A DNA stretch of 7,237 bases from Acidobacteriota bacterium. GTDB lineage: Bacteria; Acidobacteriota; UBA890; WLXD01. Below the pieces are notes generated by a model. The model was not told the origin of the DNA, searched no databases, and saw only the letters and a program-made list of their open reading frames with translations. This document shows, piece by piece, positions 4,812 to 7,237 of this stretch. The DNA lies in the NCBI GenBank assembly GCA_022571615.1, contig JACZXM010000145.1, positions 1 through 7,237 of the forward strand. The letters are read 5' to 3'. The first letter of the stretch is position 1, and every line of letters starts with the position of its first letter. The position numbers and the translations under genes are program-made.

Positions 4812-5044
4812 TAGCAGAGTAATAAATATTTCTAATAGCTAATATAGATTAATTCTAACTAATACTGTTAATCTGTTGATTTTACTTGGTTTTGGCGCTG
4901 TTCACGCTGCCTCGAAACGCAGACGGGGGACGAAAATGAGGCGAACATAACCGTCGCGCTTTTCCTTTCCCCCCAAAGTCGATACTCTCATCCGGGAAGC
5001 TTTCCGATCGCCGACAGCGCCGCTCGATCGAGCGAGGAGAACCG

Positions 5045-5638
5045 ATGGGCTGGTTCGACAACGACCCCAAGGAAGGCACCCAGAGTGCCGCGGACTCGAA
5101 GATCGCCTCGCCCCGCAGGGCGCTTGCGCCAACCTCGCCTCCACGATCGGGTTCCACGATCGGGGAGCGAGTGCGCATCAAGGGCACCATCCGTTCGGAT
5201 GAAGACCTGACGATTCTGGGCAAGGTCGAAGGGACGATCCACGCCAGACAAGCGCTCTTGATTGCCAAGGGGGCGGAAGTGAAGGCGGTCATCCACGGCT
5301 GCAAGATCGCGCTTGATGGCTCTGTGACCGGGGACGTGCGTGCGTCGGAGACGGTGATTCTCGGTGCCACCGCGCAGTTGACCGGCAATATCAGCACGCC
5401 GTCGCTCGAGATTCGTGAGGGTGCGTTCTTCAAGGGCGCCGTCGAGATGAAGCAGCCGGCCCAGAAGGAGACCGGCTCGGGTCGCGAGTCGGGTGCACAG
5501 CCACAGCGAGCGAAACGCACCGCCGCCCCGCCGCCACCCGCCGCCCAGGCGAATGCCAGGACGAGGGTCGATGCGACTCCCGGTGCCAAGGGCAAGCCGC
5601 CAGTTCCTGTGACCTCCCCCTCGCGGGACCGCGCCTGA
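5045..5638 (+). CDS. Bactofilin (polymer-forming cytoskeletal protein)
   Basis: Bactofilins assemble into nucleotide-independent filaments, often at the membrane, that scaffold cell-wall enzymes or help in shape, stalk or polarity functions. The 197-residue protein has the usual plan. A short disordered N-terminus (1-36) begins MGWFDN. The right-handed beta-helix core (about 37-136) has regularly spaced hydrophobic and Gly positions (STIGERVRIKGTI, DLTILGKVEGTI, LEIREGAFFKGAVEM). A proline/alanine/lysine-rich disordered tail (137-197) closes the protein. GAGGAG 5 nt before ATG 5045 fixes the start. The tail is longer than in the smallest family members and may recruit partners. A methyltransferase-like gene follows after 21 bp and is probably co-transcribed. 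No M23 peptidase, a frequent bactofilin neighbour, is in the window. Confidence 0.93.
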   Translation: MGWFDNDPKEGTQSAADSKIASPRRALAPTSPPRSGSTIGERVRIKGTIRSDEDLTILGKVEGTIHARQALLIAKGAEVKAVIHGCKIALDGSVTGDVRASETVILGATAQLTGNISTPSLEIREGAFFKGAVEMKQPAQKETGSGRESGAQPQRAKRTAAPPPPAAQANARTRVDATPGAKGKPPVPVTSPSRDRA

Positions 5639-5659
5639 GGGCGAGTTTTGGGGCGGCCT

Positions 5660-6250
5660 ATGTCGTGGCGGCGGGATAACCGGAACCTCGGCACCGCCGA
5701 AAACGGGGCCGGGGACGGGGAGTACCACTCGGCACTGTTCCAGAAGTTCGTGCGCGGCATCGAGCGACTCGAGCCCCGTGTCGAGTTGCTGGATCTCGGT
5801 GCAACGACGCCGGACAATCTGCTCTACTGGTTACGACGCGGCCACCGTGTGGCCGCAGTCGACGTGCTGGGCAAGAAGGTCTCGCGCGTCGCCGAGCTCG
5901 GGATCGGCGACCGGCGGTTCGGCGGCATCTTGTGTTGGAACACGCTGTGCGCGCTGTCCAGAGAGGCCGCAGCATTGCGCGTCGCCGAGCTCCGAGAGCT
6001 GCTTGTGCCGGGGGGAATGCTGTTCGCCATTTTCGATGGCGACGGGCGCACGGAACCGACCCCGGTGCGCTATCGGATCGTGGCGGAGGATCGACTGCGG
6101 TTCGAGCCACTGGACCGGCAGCTGCGGCTGCGCGCGATCGCCACCAGAGAGATCGAAGCCCTCATGGAAGGGCTCAAGCCGATGCGGCTAACGGTCATGC
6201 GACATGGTTCACGAGAGGCGTTGGGTCAGGCACCTTCTCAGGACCCGTAG
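5660..6250 (+). CDS. Methyltransferase-like protein, degenerate SAM motif
   Basis: This 196-residue protein is shaped like a class I SAM-dependent methyltransferase. A helix at about 22-37 precedes strand 1 with LLDLGATTPDN (43-53). Strand 2 ends in the acidic AAVDV (Asp68). FGGILCWNTLCALS (87-100) fits strand 4, and ELRELLVPGGMLFAIFDGDG (110-129) is the usual helix-strand 5 after motif III. Motif I has DLGATT where active enzymes normally have DxGxGxG, so cofactor binding is doubtful. It may be a divergent or non-catalytic member. ATG 5660 has GGGG 6 nt upstream; TTG 5648, with GAGGG 7 nt before it, would add four residues. It follows bactofilin by 21 bp, suggesting an operon and a job tied to envelope or cytoskeleton, which is inference. 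Its substrate is unknown. Confidence 0.72.
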   Translation: MSWRRDNRNLGTAENGAGDGEYHSALFQKFVRGIERLEPRVELLDLGATTPDNLLYWLRRGHRVAAVDVLGKKVSRVAELGIGDRRFGGILCWNTLCALSREAAALRVAELRELLVPGGMLFAIFDGDGRTEPTPVRYRIVAEDRLRFEPLDRQLRLRAIATREIEALMEGLKPMRLTVMRHGSREALGQAPSQDP

Positions 6251-6272
6251 GCGCCACCTCCACCACGGCCTG

Positions 6273-7237
6273 CTAGTTTGCACTCGACTGCAGCCACTCC
6301 AGAGTTGCCTGCAGCGCCGCGCGTGCTGAGCGCGGCGCGTACCCGAGCTCGCTAATGGCCTTGGAGGAGTCTGCCTGCATCCCGTGCCGTGCAACTCGCA
6401 GCAGGTCGCGTGTGAGGATGGGCGGCCGGCGTGTCATCGCGGCGATGGCTTCGGCAACGAGCGCCAGAGTCCAGGAGAGCGCCAGCGGCAGCGAGCGAGA
6501 GGGCGCAGGGATTCCTGTGAGCTCTTCGCAGATGCGGAACATCTCACCGATGCTGAGGTTGTCCCCGCCGAGGATGTAGCGCTCACCGATGCGACCGTGC
6601 CGGTAGGCGGCGAGAATGCCATCGGCAACGTCGTCCACGTGCACGAGGTTGATCCGATTCTCCGGATTGGGAATCGTGGGCAGCCGCTGGTGCACATAGG
6701 CACCGAGCACCTGCCCCGTGAGCCCGCGCAGGCCGGGACCGATGACACCGGTCGGATTCACCACGACAACGGGAAGGCCGGTGCGTGCAGCAGCGAGCGC
6801 CTTTTCCTCGGCGATGTATTTCGTTCGCTCGTACTCGCGCAGAAAGCTGCCTCGATGAAGGGTGTCCTCGGTGGCCATCTGTCCGCAACGTTCGCCGATG
6901 GTTACCACGGACGAGACGTGCACGAGGCGCTCCAGGCGCGCGCTTCGCGCCGCCCCCAGCAGGTTCCGAGTCCCTTCGTAGTTGACGGCCTCATACAGCC
7001 TGCGGTCGGTGACCCATCCGACGACGGCGCCAGCGTGGATCACGCCCCGGCAGCCGATGAGCGCGTCGTGCACGGCGTCCGGGTCGCGGAGATCGCCGGT
7101 AACCAGCTCGACGCCGAGCTCTCGCAGCGAGTTCGTAGCGCTGCCGCTTCGAATCAGCGCGCGCACCGGAAGGTCGGCCGCACGCAGGACCTGGACGAGT
7201 CTGCCGCCGATGAACCCTGTACCGCCGGTGACCAGAA
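6273..7237 (-). CDS. NAD(P)-dependent epimerase/dehydratase, extended SDR (5' end outside window)
   Basis: The frame stays open to the window edge, showing 320 residues. Reading begins LVTGGTGFIGG, the TGxxGxxG nucleotide-binding loop at the very N-terminus of extended short-chain dehydrogenases, so only a few codons and the start are missing. Later come GDLRDPD, the HAGAVV segment, VHVSSV (catalytic Ser) and the YERTK catalytic Tyr-Lys pair (codons at 6833-6831 and 6821-6819). NPTGVIGPG, then NLVHVDDVADGI, complete the substrate side. The overall pattern resembles dihydroflavonol-4-reductase-like and hopanoid-associated (HpnA-like) sugar epimerases; the exact substrate cannot be set from sequence. 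An apparent GTG start at 7166 is internal and would delete the nucleotide-binding loop. The gene converges on the methyltransferase-like gene with 22 bp between the stops and no visible terminator. Confidence 0.9.
   Translation of the reverse strand, partial: LVTGGTGFIGGRLVQVLRAADLPVRALIRSGSATNSLRELGVELVTGDLRDPDAVHDALIGCRGVIHAGAVVGWVTDRRLYEAVNYEGTRNLLGAARSARLERLVHVSSVVTIGERCGQMATEDTLHRGSFLREYERTKYIAEEKALAAARTGLPVVVVNPTGVIGPGLRGLTGQVLGAYVHQRLPTIPNPENRINLVHVDDVADGILAAYRHGRIGERYILGGDNLSIGEMFRICEELTGIPAPSRSLPLALSWTLALVAEAIAAMTRRPPILTRDLLRVARHGMQADSSKAISELGYAPRSARAALQATLEWLQSSAN

Larger units (their letters stand above)
4742..5044. other. AT-rich divergent intergenic island
   Basis: These 303 bp divide the 124-residue gene (minus) from bactofilin (plus). 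From about 4755 to 4890 the base composition drops to strongly AT-rich, unlike the GC-rich surroundings. CTAATA occurs three times (4832, 4839, 4859). Candidate promoters face both ways. The part from about 4895 to 5033 returns to GC-rich sequence and would be the bactofilin leader. No gene is seen. Confidence 0.6.

Noticed and set aside
4882..5817. Long minus-strand frames opposite bactofilin
   Set aside because: High GC leaves antisense frames open; the plus strand has an unmistakable bactofilin with a good ribosome site.

Overview
This is a GC-rich bacterial chromosome window, most likely from a proteobacterium. That guess rests on the gene families (Fpg, RND-type efflux adaptor, bactofilin, lysine-rich H1-like protein, selenoprotein of the SelW/Rdx family) and on clear Shine-Dalgarno sites. 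The sequence alone does not fix the genus. No rRNA, tRNA, CRISPR array, transposase or integrase was seen.

Layout, left to right. Positions 1-268 are a non-coding leader with a GC-rich stem-loop. They precede a single-domain response regulator (269-781, +). A hairpin at 784-813 separates it from an efflux operon on the minus strand: a complete periplasmic adaptor lipoprotein (2156 down to 1029) followed by only the first ~55 residues of an RND permease (1013 down to 831), which breaks off abruptly. A 431-bp divergent intergenic region leads to a 77-residue, histone-H1-like protein made of lysine pentapeptide repeats (2588-2821, +), closed by a strong intrinsic terminator. After a further ~257-bp gap comes formamidopyrimidine-DNA glycosylase (3141-3983, +).

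The most notable gene is one that ordinary ORF calling misses. On the minus strand, 4303 down to 4070, a 77-residue SelW/Rdx-family protein is encoded with an in-frame UGA exactly at the second redox position of its CxxU motif (Cys8-Ser-Ala-Sec11). A compact hairpin with GU in its apical loop lies 23-24 nt after the UGA, where a bacterial SECIS element should be. The gene has an AAGGAG ribosome binding site 6 nt before its ATG. Upstream on the same strand is an unrecognised 124-residue protein (4741 down to 4367). Its promoter region carries a perfect TTGACA box and an 8-bp repeat spaced 31 bp apart, in a sharply AT-rich island (about 4755-4890).

The right part holds a bactofilin (5045-5638, +) followed after 21 bp by a small protein with a methyltransferase-like Rossmann fold and an eroded glycine motif (5660-6250, +). 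Converging on these from the right is an extended short-chain dehydrogenase/epimerase (6273-7237, -) that runs off the window only a few codons short of its start.

The genes do not form one pathway. Likely transcription units are: the response regulator alone; adaptor plus permease remnant; the H1-like gene alone; fpg; the 124-residue protein with the selenoprotein; bactofilin plus methyltransferase-like protein; and the epimerase. If the selenoprotein call is right, the genome must also encode SelA, SelB, SelD and tRNA-Sec (selC) elsewhere.
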